Assembly: GCA_029261155.1 (NCBI GenBank)
Contig: JAJDBW010000078.1
Coordinates: 1-34,015, forward strand
Reading direction: 5' to 3'
DNA: 34,015 nt
Source of the DNA: Nitrospirota bacterium
GTDB taxonomy: Bacteria > Nitrospirota > Nitrospiria > SBBL01 > JAADHI01
Within the stretch, counting starts at the first letter, position 1. Every line of letters starts with the position of its first letter. The translations under genes were made by a program, and so were the position numbers. The notes beneath the pieces are model-generated. The model did no database searches and was not told the DNA's origin. It worked only from the letters and a program-made list of their open reading frames with translations. Shown one piece after another: positions 15,487 to 24,405 of this stretch.

Positions 15487-15864
15487 CTATTCGTTTTTCT
15501 TTTTGTAATCGGCAATGGCCGCCTTGATGGCATCTTCTGCCAATACGGAACAATGAATCTTAACGGGCGGCAAATTCAGTTCGTTGACGATTTCCGTATT
15601 TTTAATCTGGAAGGCCTCATCGAGCGTCTTGCCTTTTACCCACTCCGTTGCCAGGCTGGAGCTTGCAATGGCGCTGCCGCATCCGAAGGTTTTAAAGCGA
15701 GCATCTTCAATGACGCCGCCGGAGATCTTCAGCTGAAGTTTCATGACATCGCCGCACTCAGGTGCACCAACGACGCCGGTTCCGACTTCCTTATCGTTTT
15801 TGTCAAGGCTTCCGACATTACGCGGGTTATTATAATGATCTATGACTTTATTGCTGTATGACAT
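15487..15864 (-). CDS. iscU: IscU scaffold protein
   Basis: A 125-residue scaffold on which [2Fe-2S] clusters are built from IscS-derived sulfur. It closely matches E. coli IscU: YSNKVIDHYNNPRNVGS at the start, the three ligand cysteines in GAPECGDVMKLQ, FGCGSAIASSS and KIHCSVLAEDAI, and the HscA-binding LPPVK just before the last cysteine. The ATG follows a perfect AGGAGG by 6 bases, and it is 9 bases downstream of iscS. Confidence 0.97.
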   Translation of the reverse strand: MSYSNKVIDHYNNPRNVGSLDKNDKEVGTGVVGAPECGDVMKLQLKISGGVIEDARFKTFGCGSAIASSSLATEWVKGKTLDEAFQIKNTEIVNELNLPPVKIHCSVLAEDAIKAAIADYKKKNE

Positions 15865-15873
15865 TTCAACCTC

Positions 15874-17088
15874 CTAATGTTGCGTCCATTGTACACTTTT
15901 AAGATCGATTCCTTCTTTAGCCATTTCATAAAGTGGCGACATGTCCCGAAGCCTTTTGACGGTTTCGACAACTCTTTTCCCGACATAATCGATCTCTTCG
16001 TCGGTATTAAAGCGACCGATGCCGAAGCGGAGCGAGGAGTGCGCCAAATCACTACCGATGCCCAGTGCCCGCAGTACGTAAGAGGGTTCCAGGGTTGCGG
16101 TCGTGCAAGCCGAACCGGAAGAAAGCGCGATTTCGTTCAAGCCCATCAACAAGGATTCCCCTTCCACATAGGCAAAGCTGATGTTTAAGTTTTGGGCGAG
16201 CCGTTTTTCGGGGTGCCCATTGATATAGACCTCATCCAGTTCCTTCAGGATATGTCTCTGAAGTTTGAGGCGCATTTCATTTAAACGCTTGGTTTCAGTT
16301 TCCATTTCTTTTTCGCAGATCTCGCAGGCCATGCCCAAGCCCACAATACCGGGAACGTTGAGGGTGCCGGAGCGCATGCCGCGTTCGTGTCCGCCGCCGT
16401 CCATCATCGCCGCAAGACGGACTCGGGGATTCTTTTTGCGGACATAAAGGCCGCCGATGCCCTTGGGGCCGTAAATCTTGTGCGCCGAGAAGGACATCAG
16501 GTCGATACCCATGGCTTGGACATCCACGGGGACTTTCCCGACGCCTTGGGTGGCGTCGCAATGAAAGAGGACACCTTTTTCTTTGGCGATGCGGCCGATC
16601 TCCGCGATGGGCTGAATGACGCCGATTTCGTTATTGGCAAGCATGATGGAGATTAAAATCGTCTTGTCCGTGATGGCCGCTTCGACTTCGTCCGGGTGAA
16701 TCAAGCCGTCTTTGTCTACAGGAAGATAGGTGACTTCAGCCCCTTCCTTCTCTAGGCGTTTTGCCGTGTCGAGGATGGCTTTGTGCTCCGTAACCGCGGT
16801 AATGATGTGGTTTCCTTTTTGGCGATACATCTCGGCGACGCCTTTGAGCGCCAGATTGTCCGATTCCGTGGCGCCGCTGGTAAAGATAATTTCTTTGGGG
16901 TCGCAGTTGATCAGCCGAGCAATCTGTTCGCGGGACAAAGTAACGGCCTTTTCGGCTTCCCATCCAAAAGAGTGGTTCCGGCTGGCGGCATTCCCAAATT
17001 TCTCGCTAAAATAGGGGAGCATGACTTCCAGTACCCTTGGGTCGACCGGAGTGGTTGAGTGATAATCCATGAAAATGGGCAGTTTCAA
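15874..17088 (-). CDS. iscS: IscS cysteine desulfurase
   Basis: A 404-residue PLP enzyme that takes sulfur from cysteine and hands it to IscU, the same length as E. coli IscS. Visible are the start [33 protein letters not shown], the PLP lysine in [17 protein letters not shown], the catalytic mobile cysteine in [14 protein letters not shown] (near 328), and the C-terminus [13 protein letters not shown] that docks IscU. The start codon is TTG at 17088: homology begins exactly there, and AGGGA lies upstream. The next ATG is inside the fold. It follows iscR by 29 bases. Confidence 0.96.
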   Translation of the reverse strand: MKLPIFMDYHSTTPVDPRVLEVMLPYFSEKFGNAASRNHSFGWEAEKAVTLSREQIARLINCDPKEIIFTSGATESDNLALKGVAEMYRQKGNHIITAVTEHKAILDTAKRLEKEGAEVTYLPVDKDGLIHPDEVEAAITDKTILISIMLANNEIGVIQPIAEIGRIAKEKGVLFHCDATQGVGKVPVDVQAMGIDLMSFSAHKIYGPKGIGGLYVRKKNPRVRLAAMMDGGGHERGMRSGTLNVPGIVGLGMACEICEKEMETETKRLNEMRLKLQRHILKELDEVYINGHPEKRLAQNLNISFAYVEGESLLMGLNEIALSSGSACTTATLEPSYVLRALGIGSDLAHSSLRFGIGRFNTDEEIDYVGKRVVETVKRLRDMSPLYEMAKEGIDLKSVQWTQH

Positions 17089-17117
17089 TGTGGGTCCCTA
17101 CCTAGATGATGCGGTCA

Positions 17118-17549
17118 TTAATTGACCGTGAGTTCTTTCTCAATATTCTCATTACAAATTGTATCGATGGTGATTTGATCCAAAAATGTAATGATCTTGC
17201 CTTCTATCTTTCGAAGAGGACTCCGAATGGTACAAAGTTCCGTTTGTGAACAGGTGGTGTCTCCCTCGATACAACGAACGATCTGAATCGGTCCTTCTAT
17301 GGTTCGGATGACTTCCCCCAATGTAATTTGCCTGGGCTCCTTTGCAAGGGTATAGCCTCCTTTTGGGCCGTTTTGACTGACGATGAGACCATTTTTAGCC
17401 AGTTTCTGCAGTATTTTTGCAAGTAATTCCAAAGGAATATTATAGGTTTCGGAAATATTTCGGGTATTGGCGATAAATGAATCCTTTCGGTAAGCCATAT
17501 AATTGATCGCCATCAGGGCATAATCTGTTTTTTTCGTTAGCTTTAACAT
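17118..17549 (-). CDS. iscR: IscR, Rrf2-family [2Fe-2S] regulator of the isc operon
   Basis: A 143-residue winged-helix regulator. The N-terminus LKLTKKTDYALMAINYMA and recognition region IPLELLAKILQKLAKNGLIVSQNGPKGGYTLAK are Rrf2-type. Three cysteines spaced as C-x6-C-x5-C (CIEGDTTCSQTELC, about residues 93-106) match the cluster ligands of IscR, with one extra residue in the first gap; the fourth ligand histidine of E. coli IscR is not evident at the usual place. In the holo form IscR represses its own operon. This agrees with the IscR-like box over the predicted transcription start. The ribosome site is weak (AGGG about 14 bases upstream). First gene of the isc operon. Confidence 0.9.
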   Translation of the reverse strand: MLKLTKKTDYALMAINYMAYRKDSFIANTRNISETYNIPLELLAKILQKLAKNGLIVSQNGPKGGYTLAKEPRQITLGEVIRTIEGPIQIVRCIEGDTTCSQTELCTIRSPLRKIEGKIITFLDQITIDTICNENIEKELTVN

Positions 17550-17572
17550 AAAGTTTAAATACGACCCTTTTG

Positions 17573-17597
17573 ATCTCCGATTCTTTTAGTCGGATAT
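17573..17597 (-). promoter_or_regulatory. IscR type-1-like binding site
   Basis: The minus strand reads ATATCCGACTAAAA followed by GAATCGGAGAT, an imperfect dyad that agrees with the published E. coli type-1 IscR consensus (ATASYYGACTRWWWYAGTCRRSTAT, from memory) at 20 of 25 positions. It covers the predicted transcription start of iscR, consistent with autorepression by cluster-loaded IscR. Confidence 0.65.
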
Positions 17598-17598
17598 A

Positions 17599-17627
17599 AA
17601 TATACATTGTTTGGGAGGGGGTGTCAA
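17599..17627 (-). promoter_or_regulatory. Consensus sigma-70 promoter of the isc operon
   Basis: On the minus strand TTGACA (17627-17622) and TATATT (17604-17599) are separated by exactly 17 bases. Transcription would start near 17592, inside the IscR-like box and about 43 bases before the iscR ATG. Confidence 0.8.
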
Positions 17628-17851
17628 GCTGAAAAAAAGCCATCTTTAACCATATTTTTTATTATAACCCTCAATACCTGGAGCAATGAATATAAACCTT
17701 TTTTATAAGAAGGCATTCCTCTGCTGCTACCGATTTGGTTCTCCGGTATTTCGTATTTTAGTTTGTTGCTAAGGATCTAAGGCATAGGAGTTCCCCCTAT
17801 TCATTCTTTTTTTGTCCATATTCTGAAAGAGAAATTTGTCTCAGGCAGAGC
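17628..17851 (+). other. Gene-free spacer between iscR and the parvulin gene
   Basis: I find no coding region on either strand here. It is AT-rich and contains short inverted repeats: TACCG/CGGTA (about 17728-17753) and ATAGG/CCTAT (about 17785-17801), the latter followed by seven T residues. With the terminator-like hairpin at 17852-17880 it could hold a small untranslated RNA on the plus strand. No known RNA family is recognised and no clear promoter is seen. Confidence 0.3.
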
Positions 17852-17880
17852 CCTTACGATACATCGTGAGGCCCTTTTTT
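17852..17880 (+). terminator. Terminator-like hairpin upstream of the parvulin gene
   Basis: CCTTACG pairs with CGTGAGG (one G-U pair) around a six-base loop, followed by CCC and six T residues. It lies before, not after, the promoter of the parvulin gene, and no plus-strand gene precedes it. It may end an unannotated RNA. Confidence 0.45.
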
Positions 17881-17895
17881 CCATGAAGGACTGCA

Positions 17896-17924
17896 TTGAT
17901 CTTTTTATATAAAGAAGGTAGTAT
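17896..17924 (+). promoter_or_regulatory. Candidate promoter of the parvulin-glmM operon
   Basis: TTGATC (17896-17901) and TAGTAT (17919-17924) are 17 bases apart; each agrees with consensus at four of six or better. The start near 17931 leaves a short leader containing CGGAGG. Confidence 0.4.
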
Positions 17925-17957
17925 ATCGCAAGTTTCGCTTTATCTCGGAGGGTTTTC

Positions 17958-18830
17958 ATGATCAAGAATGCGATGATTCTCGCAACCGTCCTCGGTATCT
18001 TTCTTTTTCCAATAACAGACAACTTTTTAGCATCGGCCGCCGATGAAATCGATGCCGTGGCGCATGTGAATGGTGTTCCGATCTCCACCGAGATTTTCGA
18101 AAAACGCATGCGCCGTTTGGTCGGTGAAGGGCAGGGGGATTTCGATTCCTACGAAGGGAAAATAGAATTACTGGACATCCTAATTGCTCGAGAAGTCTTA
18201 AATCAGGAAGGGAAGGCCCTCGGACTCGACAAAAGCGCTATGGTTAAGGAACGCGTGGACGAACTGGTAGAAGGGCTTGTGGTGAATGAAATGGTCAACG
18301 TCATCCTCGAGAAAAAAATCACGCCTGAGGCGATGCAACAATACTACACAAAAAACAAGGTTGATTTTCGAGAAATCCGGGCCAGCCACATTCTACTAAA
18401 AACCGAGGATGAGGCCACGGATATAAAGAAAAAACTCGAAGCCGGGGGTGATTTTTCGGCCTTAGCGAAGGAGGCCTCGATCGATCCGGCCAGTGCCCAA
18501 CGGGGCGGTGATCTCGATTTTTTTGTGCGCGAGCGAATGCCAGAGGCTTTTGCAGAGGCAGCCTTTGCGATGAAAAAGAATGAGATCAGTGAACCGGTGA
18601 AAAGTGCTTTCGGATATCACATCATTCAAGTGGTTGACATGCGCGATCCCGTGGCCTTCGAATCGCTCAGCCAGGCCCAGCTTCAGAATCTTCGTGGAAC
18701 CATGGTCAACTGGGAGATTGACAAACTCCGAGAAAAAGCAAAGGTGACCATTCACGATGCGCGACTGCGAGAGGCCGCATCCCGTACACAGGAAAATGCG
18801 CCCGCTCCGGCAGAAGAACATGGGCACTAA
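17958..18830 (+). CDS. Periplasmic parvulin-type peptidyl-prolyl isomerase (SurA/PrsA-like)
   Basis: A 290-residue exported foldase. Residues 1-27 form a signal peptide ending near FLASAADE. Residues 35-140 are a SurA_N-like helical chaperone part (VAHVNGVPISTEIFEKRM, LLDILIAREVLNQEGKALGLD). Residues about 147-240 are a parvulin domain: IRASHILLKTEDEA, GGDFSALAKEASIDPASAQRGGDLDFFVRERMPEAF and VKSAFGYHIIQVVDM, with the usual active-site histidines in ASHIL and YHIIQV. The end is a charged helix and a histidine-rich EEHGH. It assists folding or maturation of outer-membrane and periplasmic proteins. The ribosome site GGAGG is clear. glmM starts 12 bases later, probably in one transcript. Confidence 0.9.
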   Translation: MIKNAMILATVLGIFLFPITDNFLASAADEIDAVAHVNGVPISTEIFEKRMRRLVGEGQGDFDSYEGKIELLDILIAREVLNQEGKALGLDKSAMVKERVDELVEGLVVNEMVNVILEKKITPEAMQQYYTKNKVDFREIRASHILLKTEDEATDIKKKLEAGGDFSALAKEASIDPASAQRGGDLDFFVRERMPEAFAEAAFAMKKNEISEPVKSAFGYHIIQVVDMRDPVAFESLSQAQLQNLRGTMVNWEIDKLREKAKVTIHDARLREAASRTQENAPAPAEEHGH

Positions 18831-18842
18831 TCCGAGATTTTT

Positions 18843-20207
18843 ATGAGGAAACTTTTCGGGACCGACGGCGTTCGTGGTATTGCGAATGTCGAGCCGATGA
18901 CGGTGGAAACGGCGATGAAACTGGGGCGAGCCGCGGCCCATATTTTTAAACACAAGGCCGGACGCCATCGTATCGTCATCGGTAAAGATACGCGCTTATC
19001 CTGTTATATGATCGAATCGGCGCTCACCTCCGGAATTTGTTCTTTGGGTGTCGATGTTATCCTCGTGGGCCCCCTCCCTACCCCTGGCATCGCATTTTTG
19101 GCCCGTAGCCTTCGTGTCGATGCCGGTGTAATGATCTCGGCTTCGCACAATGCGTTTCAAGACAATGGCATAAAATTTTTTTCGAAAGAGGGATTCAAGC
19201 TTCCCGACCATGTCGAAAATCAAATTGAAGACCTCCTTTTTTCTGGAGAAATCGATGCCATTCGGCCCACGGCCAAAGAGATCGGAAAGGTCTACCGCAT
19301 TGACGATGTCGAAGGCCGATACATCGAGTTCGTCAAAAACTCGCTCCCAAAAGGCCTCGACTTTCAGGGACTGAAAGTTGTGGTTGATTGCGCCCATGGC
19401 GCAGCATACCGAGTTGCGCCCACGGTTTTGAAGGAACTTGGTGCAGAGGTTATCGTCCTCAATAATCATCCAAGCGGAACAAATATTAACCAAGATTGCG
19501 GCGCGCTTTACCCAGAAGGGCTGCAAAAGGAAGTCATTGCACAGCAGGCGGATGTGGGCATTGCCCATGATGGAGACGCCGACCGTGCCGTCTTCGTCAA
19601 CGAACGCGGCGAGGTCATTGATGGAGATGCCTTGCTGGTCGCCTTTGCCTTGGCCATGAACCAAGAACAGCGCCTCAAGGGTGAAACCTTGGTCACGACG
19701 ATCATGAGTAACATGGGCGTCGACCTCGCCTTGAATCCTAAGGGCATTCATGTGCTCCGCACGCCGGTAGGAGACCGCTATGTGCTCGAACGGATGCTCA
19801 ATGGGGCCTATAATTTGGGAGGAGAACAATCGGGGCATTTGATTTTTCTCGATTACAATACCACGGGCGACGGTTTGATTTCGGCGCTTCAGTTCCTCTC
19901 CCTCATGGTTCGGTCCGGAAAAACGGCATCTAAATTGACTGATTGTATGGATCCCTTGCCCCAGATCTTAAAAAACGTTTCGGTCAGGGAGAAGCGCGAT
20001 CTCGATGAGATTCCCGAGATTAAAAAGAAGATTTCCGATTGCGAGAAAAAATTAGGCGGAAACGGGCGACTCTTAATCCGCTACTCGGGGACGGAATTGC
20101 TTCTGCGCATTATGATTGAAGGAGAAAAAGAAGACGAGATTACTGAGATGTCTCAAAGTCTGGCCGACATGGTTCAGGCCAAAATCGGGAGGCAAGATGA
20201 CCAATAG
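18843..20207 (+). CDS. glmM: Phosphoglucosamine mutase
   Basis: A 454-residue alpha-D-phosphohexomutase converting glucosamine-6-phosphate to glucosamine-1-phosphate for peptidoglycan and lipopolysaccharide. Family hallmarks are the start [13 protein letters not shown], the phosphoserine loop [19 protein letters not shown] (serine near 103), the magnesium site [12 protein letters not shown] (near 243), the sugar loop [10 protein letters not shown] (near 326) and the phosphate-binding [15 protein letters not shown] (near 415). Length fits the usual 440-455. The ribosome site is weak, suggesting coupling to the parvulin gene. Its last 11 bases overlap the cytochrome start. Confidence 0.96.
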   Translation: MRKLFGTDGVRGIANVEPMTVETAMKLGRAAAHIFKHKAGRHRIVIGKDTRLSCYMIESALTSGICSLGVDVILVGPLPTPGIAFLARSLRVDAGVMISASHNAFQDNGIKFFSKEGFKLPDHVENQIEDLLFSGEIDAIRPTAKEIGKVYRIDDVEGRYIEFVKNSLPKGLDFQGLKVVVDCAHGAAYRVAPTVLKELGAEVIVLNNHPSGTNINQDCGALYPEGLQKEVIAQQADVGIAHDGDADRAVFVNERGEVIDGDALLVAFALAMNQEQRLKGETLVTTIMSNMGVDLALNPKGIHVLRTPVGDRYVLERMLNGAYNLGGEQSGHLIFLDYNTTGDGLISALQFLSLMVRSGKTASKLTDCMDPLPQILKNVSVREKRDLDEIPEIKKKISDCEKKLGGNGRLLIRYSGTELLLRIMIEGEKEDEITEMSQSLADMVQAKIGRQDDQ

Positions 20208-20994
20208 AAGCCCTCGCTTCAAACCGGCATTACTCTTTGCGATCGCCCTTTCTTTTCAAGTCTCCGTTGTATGGGCATCACCACTTGAAGAGGTTTATGA
20301 AACCGGGCATAACCTCGCCATTGCCGGGGCGGAAGGCGCAAACGCCTGTACCGTTTGTCATATCGACCGCATTCCATGGCAATCCGCCGATGAAAAAGCA
20401 AAAGAGACGAAAAGTAAAAAATCGCTGCCGCCTCCCCTTTGGGATCAAAAACGCATTTCTTTTTCACCTTATCGTAGTACGCAAACCGCTCCGAAGAATG
20501 CGCATCCTTATAATCATCCCACGGGTCCGTCTATGGTCTGCTTAGCGTGTCACGATGGTGCGCTGGGCACCGATATGCATGGCATTAATGTCGATGACCC
20601 CCGCATCGGTGCTTCTTCCGAAATGCCATGGAAAGGTCTGGCCGGTCCACGTATGGCCCCGGCATTAAGCCGCGTCGATCACCCCATTTCTATCCCGTAT
20701 CCGAGAAAGCCCAACGGCACTTTTGTCCCCTTGAATCCAACGGTCACGCGTTCCCGCTATTGGGCACTGCCCGACAGCACTGCCGAGGGGCTCACCCTCC
20801 CCACTGCAGCCACCTCGTCCTATCTCGATCTCCCTCAGGGAGAAGTCAGTAGTGCCGAAACGATGGCGACTTTGGTCCGAACGACCGGTGGCATGATGGA
20901 GTGCGACAGCTGCCATAATCCGCACAGCGAAAAGGTCCGTCCCTTCCTGCGCGTCCCTTCCCAGACCCTCTGCCTTGTCTGTCATGATCGCTAA
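20197..20994 (+). CDS. Exported tetrahaem c-type cytochrome
   Basis: A 265-residue periplasmic cytochrome. The signal peptide is basic then hydrophobic ([18 protein letters not shown]). Four CXXCH haem-attachment motifs are visible: CTVCH near residue 48, CLACH near 117, and the close pair [11 protein letters not shown] and CLVCHDR at the C-terminus, which is the 'doubled CXXCH' arrangement. Extra histidines (YNHPTG, DMHGIN, DHPIS) could be axial ligands. The ATG at 20197 follows GGGAGGCAAG and overlaps the glmM end. It is a likely electron carrier; partner and substrate are unknown. A haem protein co-transcribed with glmM is unexpected and may be only a read-through arrangement. Confidence 0.85.
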   Translation: MTNRSPRFKPALLFAIALSFQVSVVWASPLEEVYETGHNLAIAGAEGANACTVCHIDRIPWQSADEKAKETKSKKSLPPPLWDQKRISFSPYRSTQTAPKNAHPYNHPTGPSMVCLACHDGALGTDMHGINVDDPRIGASSEMPWKGLAGPRMAPALSRVDHPISIPYPRKPNGTFVPLNPTVTRSRYWALPDSTAEGLTLPTAATSSYLDLPQGEVSSAETMATLVRTTGGMMECDSCHNPHSEKVRPFLRVPSQTLCLVCHDR

Positions 20995-21697
20995 GGTGTC
21001 GAAAAGCCAACGCGGCGCATAAAATGCGAGGCTGACTTGTTCAGTATCTTTTCGTTATAACGCTGCGAAAAAAAGTATCATTATCTTCGATTTCAAAAGC
21101 ACACAAATCATAGAAAACTTGAATGAGCTGGCTCCGAAGGGAATTACAAATACGGGAAGAATCTGAGTGTGTGAAACTGCCCTCGAAATCGATGGCTGGA
21201 TCTGTATCTTGTAGCCTTTTTTTTTGCACTTGTCCACATTTAGTAGCTTGACTTCATTTTAAAAAAATGATTCCCGCGTTACTACAGGCTCAAGCGTCCT
21301 TTTTCAGAAGAAAGCCATTGATTTTATTGGGAATTAATATATTGCATTTTTCTTGTGCAAGGTCGTAAAGACCGCTAGATATCAAGGAGAATTCGAGCTC
21401 AAAGCCCAGTAATCGGCAAGTTATCCACGGGGTTTGTGGATAATGTAATCCTCCCCTCTCTTCCCTCCAAAAACAAAATTCCACCCTTGTTATTTAAAGG
21501 ATGTAGAACGTGGGACACCTCATGTCGATTGGTGCCGTCAGCACGGCATGCGTCCTGTGGCGATATCGGGCTTACAAGGGCTGGAGACGTGGTGTTGACC
21601 AGAAGGGAGCGTGAGTAATAAGGGGATCAGTCGCTGACGCGATTTTCACCCCGAAGCCTCAGTTGTGCCTATTTAATCGCAGAGCAACCGTTTAAGA
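20995..21697. other. Gene-free stretch with DnaA-box-like sites
   Basis: No convincing coding region is seen in about 700 bases; the short open frames lack ribosome sites and protein-like composition. Notable content is TTGTCCACA (21230-21238), TTATCCACG (21421-21429) and, reversed, TTATCCACA (21443-21435), plus A/T-rich blocks at about 21220-21270 and 21320-21355. Confidence 0.5.
21421..21443. promoter_or_regulatory. Inverted pair of DnaA-box sequences
   Basis: TTATCCACG on the plus strand faces a perfect consensus DnaA box TTATCCACA on the minus strand, five bases apart. A third related nonamer lies 183 bases to the left. Inverted pairs of DnaA boxes occur at replication origins and DnaA-controlled promoters. 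No dnaA or dnaN gene is in the window, so the meaning is open. Confidence 0.45.
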
Positions 21698-22186
21698 CTA
21701 TCTGTCCTCGACCGGTAAAATAATCACTTTTTCACCGGCGGAGTCTTCATGCAAATCGCTAGACTTCATTTTCTGCAGGGTGTCGGCACCGACCGTGCCA
21801 AAACGAAGCGTAATGTTTTTGTGTTGCGTGCGGCCTTGGTCATCTGTGGTCTCAGCATAAACGGCCAGATAACCCACTTCATCTTCTAAGAGGATACTGA
21901 CCTTTATTTCACGGCTATCGCCATACTTAAGATCACTCAGCACAATCTCATCTCCACCCGAAACAAGTGTAAGACCACTGTAGGCGTCTGCGGACAATAC
22001 CAGTTGTTGCAGATCGATCTCCGCGACAAATCGAATCGTCGTGCTGACGTGCTCCCCTGTCTGAATATTTTCGGGCACAGAAGATTCAATGCTTACGGGC
22101 GCGGAGGTTTTCGCATGCACTGTAGGTTGATGACTGCAGGCGGTTAAGCTGAACAACAAAATTAACGTTAAAGCTCTATTTATCAT
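21698..22186 (-). CDS. Hypothetical lipoprotein
   Basis: A 162-residue lipoprotein. The signal MINRALTLILLFSLTAC ends in a lipobox with the modified cysteine at residue 17. The mature part reads as a beta-rich domain: VSTTIRFVAEIDLQQLVLSA, GLTLVSGGDEIVLSDLKYGDSREIKVSILLEDEVGYLAVYAETTD and ITLRFG. That pattern, with alternating hydrophobic residues and a late 'VYAE' strand, suggests an immunoglobulin-like or similar sandwich; I do not recognise the family. The ATG at 22186 has GAGGAA upstream; the longer frame runs into the neighbour. It starts 13 bases after the peptidase gene and is likely co-transcribed and co-localised with it. Confidence 0.75.
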   Translation of the reverse strand: MINRALTLILLFSLTACSHQPTVHAKTSAPVSIESSVPENIQTGEHVSTTIRFVAEIDLQQLVLSADAYSGLTLVSGGDEIVLSDLKYGDSREIKVSILLEDEVGYLAVYAETTDDQGRTQHKNITLRFGTVGADTLQKMKSSDLHEDSAGEKVIILPVEDR

Positions 22187-22199
22187 TTTTAATTCCTCA

Positions 22200-23882
22200 C
22201 TAAGATGTGCAGGCTGAAGGGCTTGAAGAAAAACTGACGGTAAATTTAGTGTTCGGCGTGAAGGCGCCCACCGCAAACACAACAACCTCACCATCAGTAT
22301 ACGTTTTTTGAAAAACCTCTGCTCCTGCCCCATTAATGTTGTCCACGGGTCCACCCGACTTACGAAGGATGACGAGATCGGCCGCTGCTGTCGGGGCGAT
22401 GGCCGTTGCCGTCACCGTATAACACCCGGCCGTAGCCACCGTGGTTTTAAAGAACCGCTGGTTGAGGAGCTTATTGCCAGAATAAGCGGCTGTGATCTCA
22501 CCAAAAATTTGAGAAATAATAAGGGCCTCACCATCGCTATCCAAAGTGACGACACTGCCATCCGGAGGCACTGTGGTGTAAATCAAGGGCAAGACCGGGT
22601 CCGTTGGATCGTCGAACTCATTGGCCGCAACCGCGTTGATGTTTTCTGCGGCCGCAAGCGTGTTAATTGCCTCTGCGCTCGCGGGCACCTCAAGCTTGAG
22701 ATGGTGGAGGAAACTAAAAATACTGGTGAATGCTTGGGTGTTTTTCTGGCCATTGGTCAGGACTTTATAAATGGGCGCAAAACCCAGTGCCAGCGCATCG
22801 TCGTCGCCGACACCCCCATCAAAAAGGTCATACAGCACTTCCTGTACCGAGTTTTCTGAGGCATAGCCATCACGGAGTACAACATTCGGCGTTGCTGGAT
22901 TCCCATCTTCGTCTCTGGGCTGGACAGCGCTATCATCGACTGAATCTGTTTCCAGATTGTTCACACCACCCGCTTTCTGGCCAGGCCCAGCAGTATCGAT
23001 GATTAGAGGGTCATTCATAATCATGCCAGCAAGCGCGTAACCATAGCCTTCACCAAAAGCAACGGAGGGATGCAGTAACTCTCCATTTGCCGAATGGGGA
23101 CCGCCAATGCTGTCTGAACGACTAAAATTGGCCTCGAAATAATGTCCCCATTCATGACCCATTACATGGGTATCGTACTCGTCCGTATCGACATCTTTTT
23201 GGCCGAGGATATAGAGCGCCTTCTCACCATCATTGTAGTGCGATGTCTCGATCTCCCCGACAGCGGTATTGCCTGCAACGGATTTATTTTTTGGGCTCCA
23301 GTTCACCGTAAGCAGGGGAAACACCACCGTGCTATCTGCTGAATGTACCAATTTTTGCGCCAGAGCTATCACATCTAACATGGCAAATGGGGCGGCGGCA
23401 CGGGTGTCAACATAATCCGTCCCATTGTGCCCGGAACCGATGTTAAAGCTCTGGGTCACATTGTCGCTTCCCGTTGTGATATCCTTTTGCGCGACATACA
23501 AGGCACCACCGTTTGTATTATCAACGACCTTTGTATTCGGTGAGCCTGGTGTACCCAGCTCGGCTCTGACCACAACGCGAACTGAGGTGTTGGATGGCGC
23601 ATTAAAAGAGTAAGCGCCGGTTTCGCTGGTATTTGCCGAGGCCACAACGGTGCCGGGGGGATTTTGGAACTCGATCACGCTGCCGCGAACGGGCTTTTCG
23701 ATCGGGTTGGCATAATCAATGCCGCTTGCACTCAAATTAAAGGAGGTATAGGTGACTGTGCCGGACACGGTCACAGTTTCGGCTGTCGGGGCGGAGCCAC
23801 CACCGCCTCCTCCACAGGCCATCAACCCAAAAGCCAGCGTGACGGAAACGAATGCGCGAGTCAATAGTTTAAAACAAACCAT
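22200..23882 (-). CDS. Lipoprotein with HExxH metallopeptidase motif
   Basis: A 560-residue exported lipoprotein: signal peptide and lipobox LMAC (cysteine 23) followed by a glycine run. Residues about 35-130 form a carboxypeptidase-regulatory-like beta-sandwich (TVSGTVTYTSFNL, SETGAYSFNAPSNTSVRVVVRAELG). The zinc-binding HEWGH is near residue 242 (THVMGHEWGHYFEANFSRSD), and the glutamate in VAFGEGYGYALAG some 35 residues later is a plausible third ligand, giving a gluzincin-like layout. The C-terminal 100 residues look like a pre-peptidase C-terminal beta-sandwich (FKTTVATAGCYTVTATA, ADLVILRKSGG). It is probably a surface or periplasmic protease; the substrate is unknown. The start at 23882 is chosen because the signal peptide begins there; its ribosome site is weak. 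Confidence 0.75.
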   Translation of the reverse strand: MVCFKLLTRAFVSVTLAFGLMACGGGGGGSAPTAETVTVSGTVTYTSFNLSASGIDYANPIEKPVRGSVIEFQNPPGTVVASANTSETGAYSFNAPSNTSVRVVVRAELGTPGSPNTKVVDNTNGGALYVAQKDITTGSDNVTQSFNIGSGHNGTDYVDTRAAAPFAMLDVIALAQKLVHSADSTVVFPLLTVNWSPKNKSVAGNTAVGEIETSHYNDGEKALYILGQKDVDTDEYDTHVMGHEWGHYFEANFSRSDSIGGPHSANGELLHPSVAFGEGYGYALAGMIMNDPLIIDTAGPGQKAGGVNNLETDSVDDSAVQPRDEDGNPATPNVVLRDGYASENSVQEVLYDLFDGGVGDDDALALGFAPIYKVLTNGQKNTQAFTSIFSFLHHLKLEVPASAEAINTLAAAENINAVAANEFDDPTDPVLPLIYTTVPPDGSVVTLDSDGEALIISQIFGEITAAYSGNKLLNQRFFKTTVATAGCYTVTATAIAPTAAADLVILRKSGGPVDNINGAGAEVFQKTYTDGEVVVFAVGAFTPNTKFTVSFSSSPSACTS

Positions 23883-24400
23883 CTTTATTTTGCCTTTCTT
23901 TAGGATTGCTCTCGATTTTCTCAAAACAGAGGAATCTCCTTGTTGCCGAGGGGCAAACATTGCGATTGTTTCATAAAACCTGAGCTTTAGGTTTCATGAT
24001 TTAAGTATGAGTATCACAGCGCAGGGTAGGGGCGAAATTTAGAGAATCGAGTAAGCCGTTGCTAAGTTCTGGAGATTATATGCATAAAGCAACCAATGGT
24101 CAAGTAAATACTTTGTAATACTGGTAAATATTATAGTTCCTGTATTTTCACCCAGACGGTTCGGGTTATTTTGTACGAAGGAAAAAGGGGTGGAACGAAA
24201 CGGATATAACAGCGAAAGGAGACACGAATCATGAAATTTTCGAAGAAGATTTATAGCTGCTTATTCTCCAGAGGCCCAAGGTTGTAGCGAGCAAATATTC
24301 GAGACTACTTAAGGTCGACTTCCCCAAGACTTTGCGGTGCATCGTTCGAGAAGCTTATGTTCTGGGAAATGGGATAAGCGTATAACTCAGGCATATTGAA
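23883..24400. other. Long spacer between peptidase and rpmB genes
   Basis: No full gene is seen. The stretch contains an 18-codon frame with a good ribosome site at 24231. It also has a near-repeat of TAAATA steps around 24105-24135. Confidence 0.4.
24231..24287 (+). pseudogene. Very short frame with ribosome site, possible truncated gene
   Basis: An ideal AAAGGAG lies 9 bases before an ATG that opens MKFSKKIYSCLFSRGPRL and stops at 24287. The start looks like the first residues of an exported protein, but no continuation in another frame is recognised. It may be a decayed gene or a leader peptide; chance is possible. Confidence 0.25.
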
Positions 24401-24405
24401 TCGAT

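Noticed and set aside
17118-17549. Calling this gene NsrR or RirA instead of IscR
   Set aside because: It is the first gene of a complete isc operon and faces an IscR type-1-like site.
18996-19838. Minus-strand frame of 280 residues inside glmM
   Set aside because: Antisense to well-conserved GlmM motifs; no ribosome site or family pattern.
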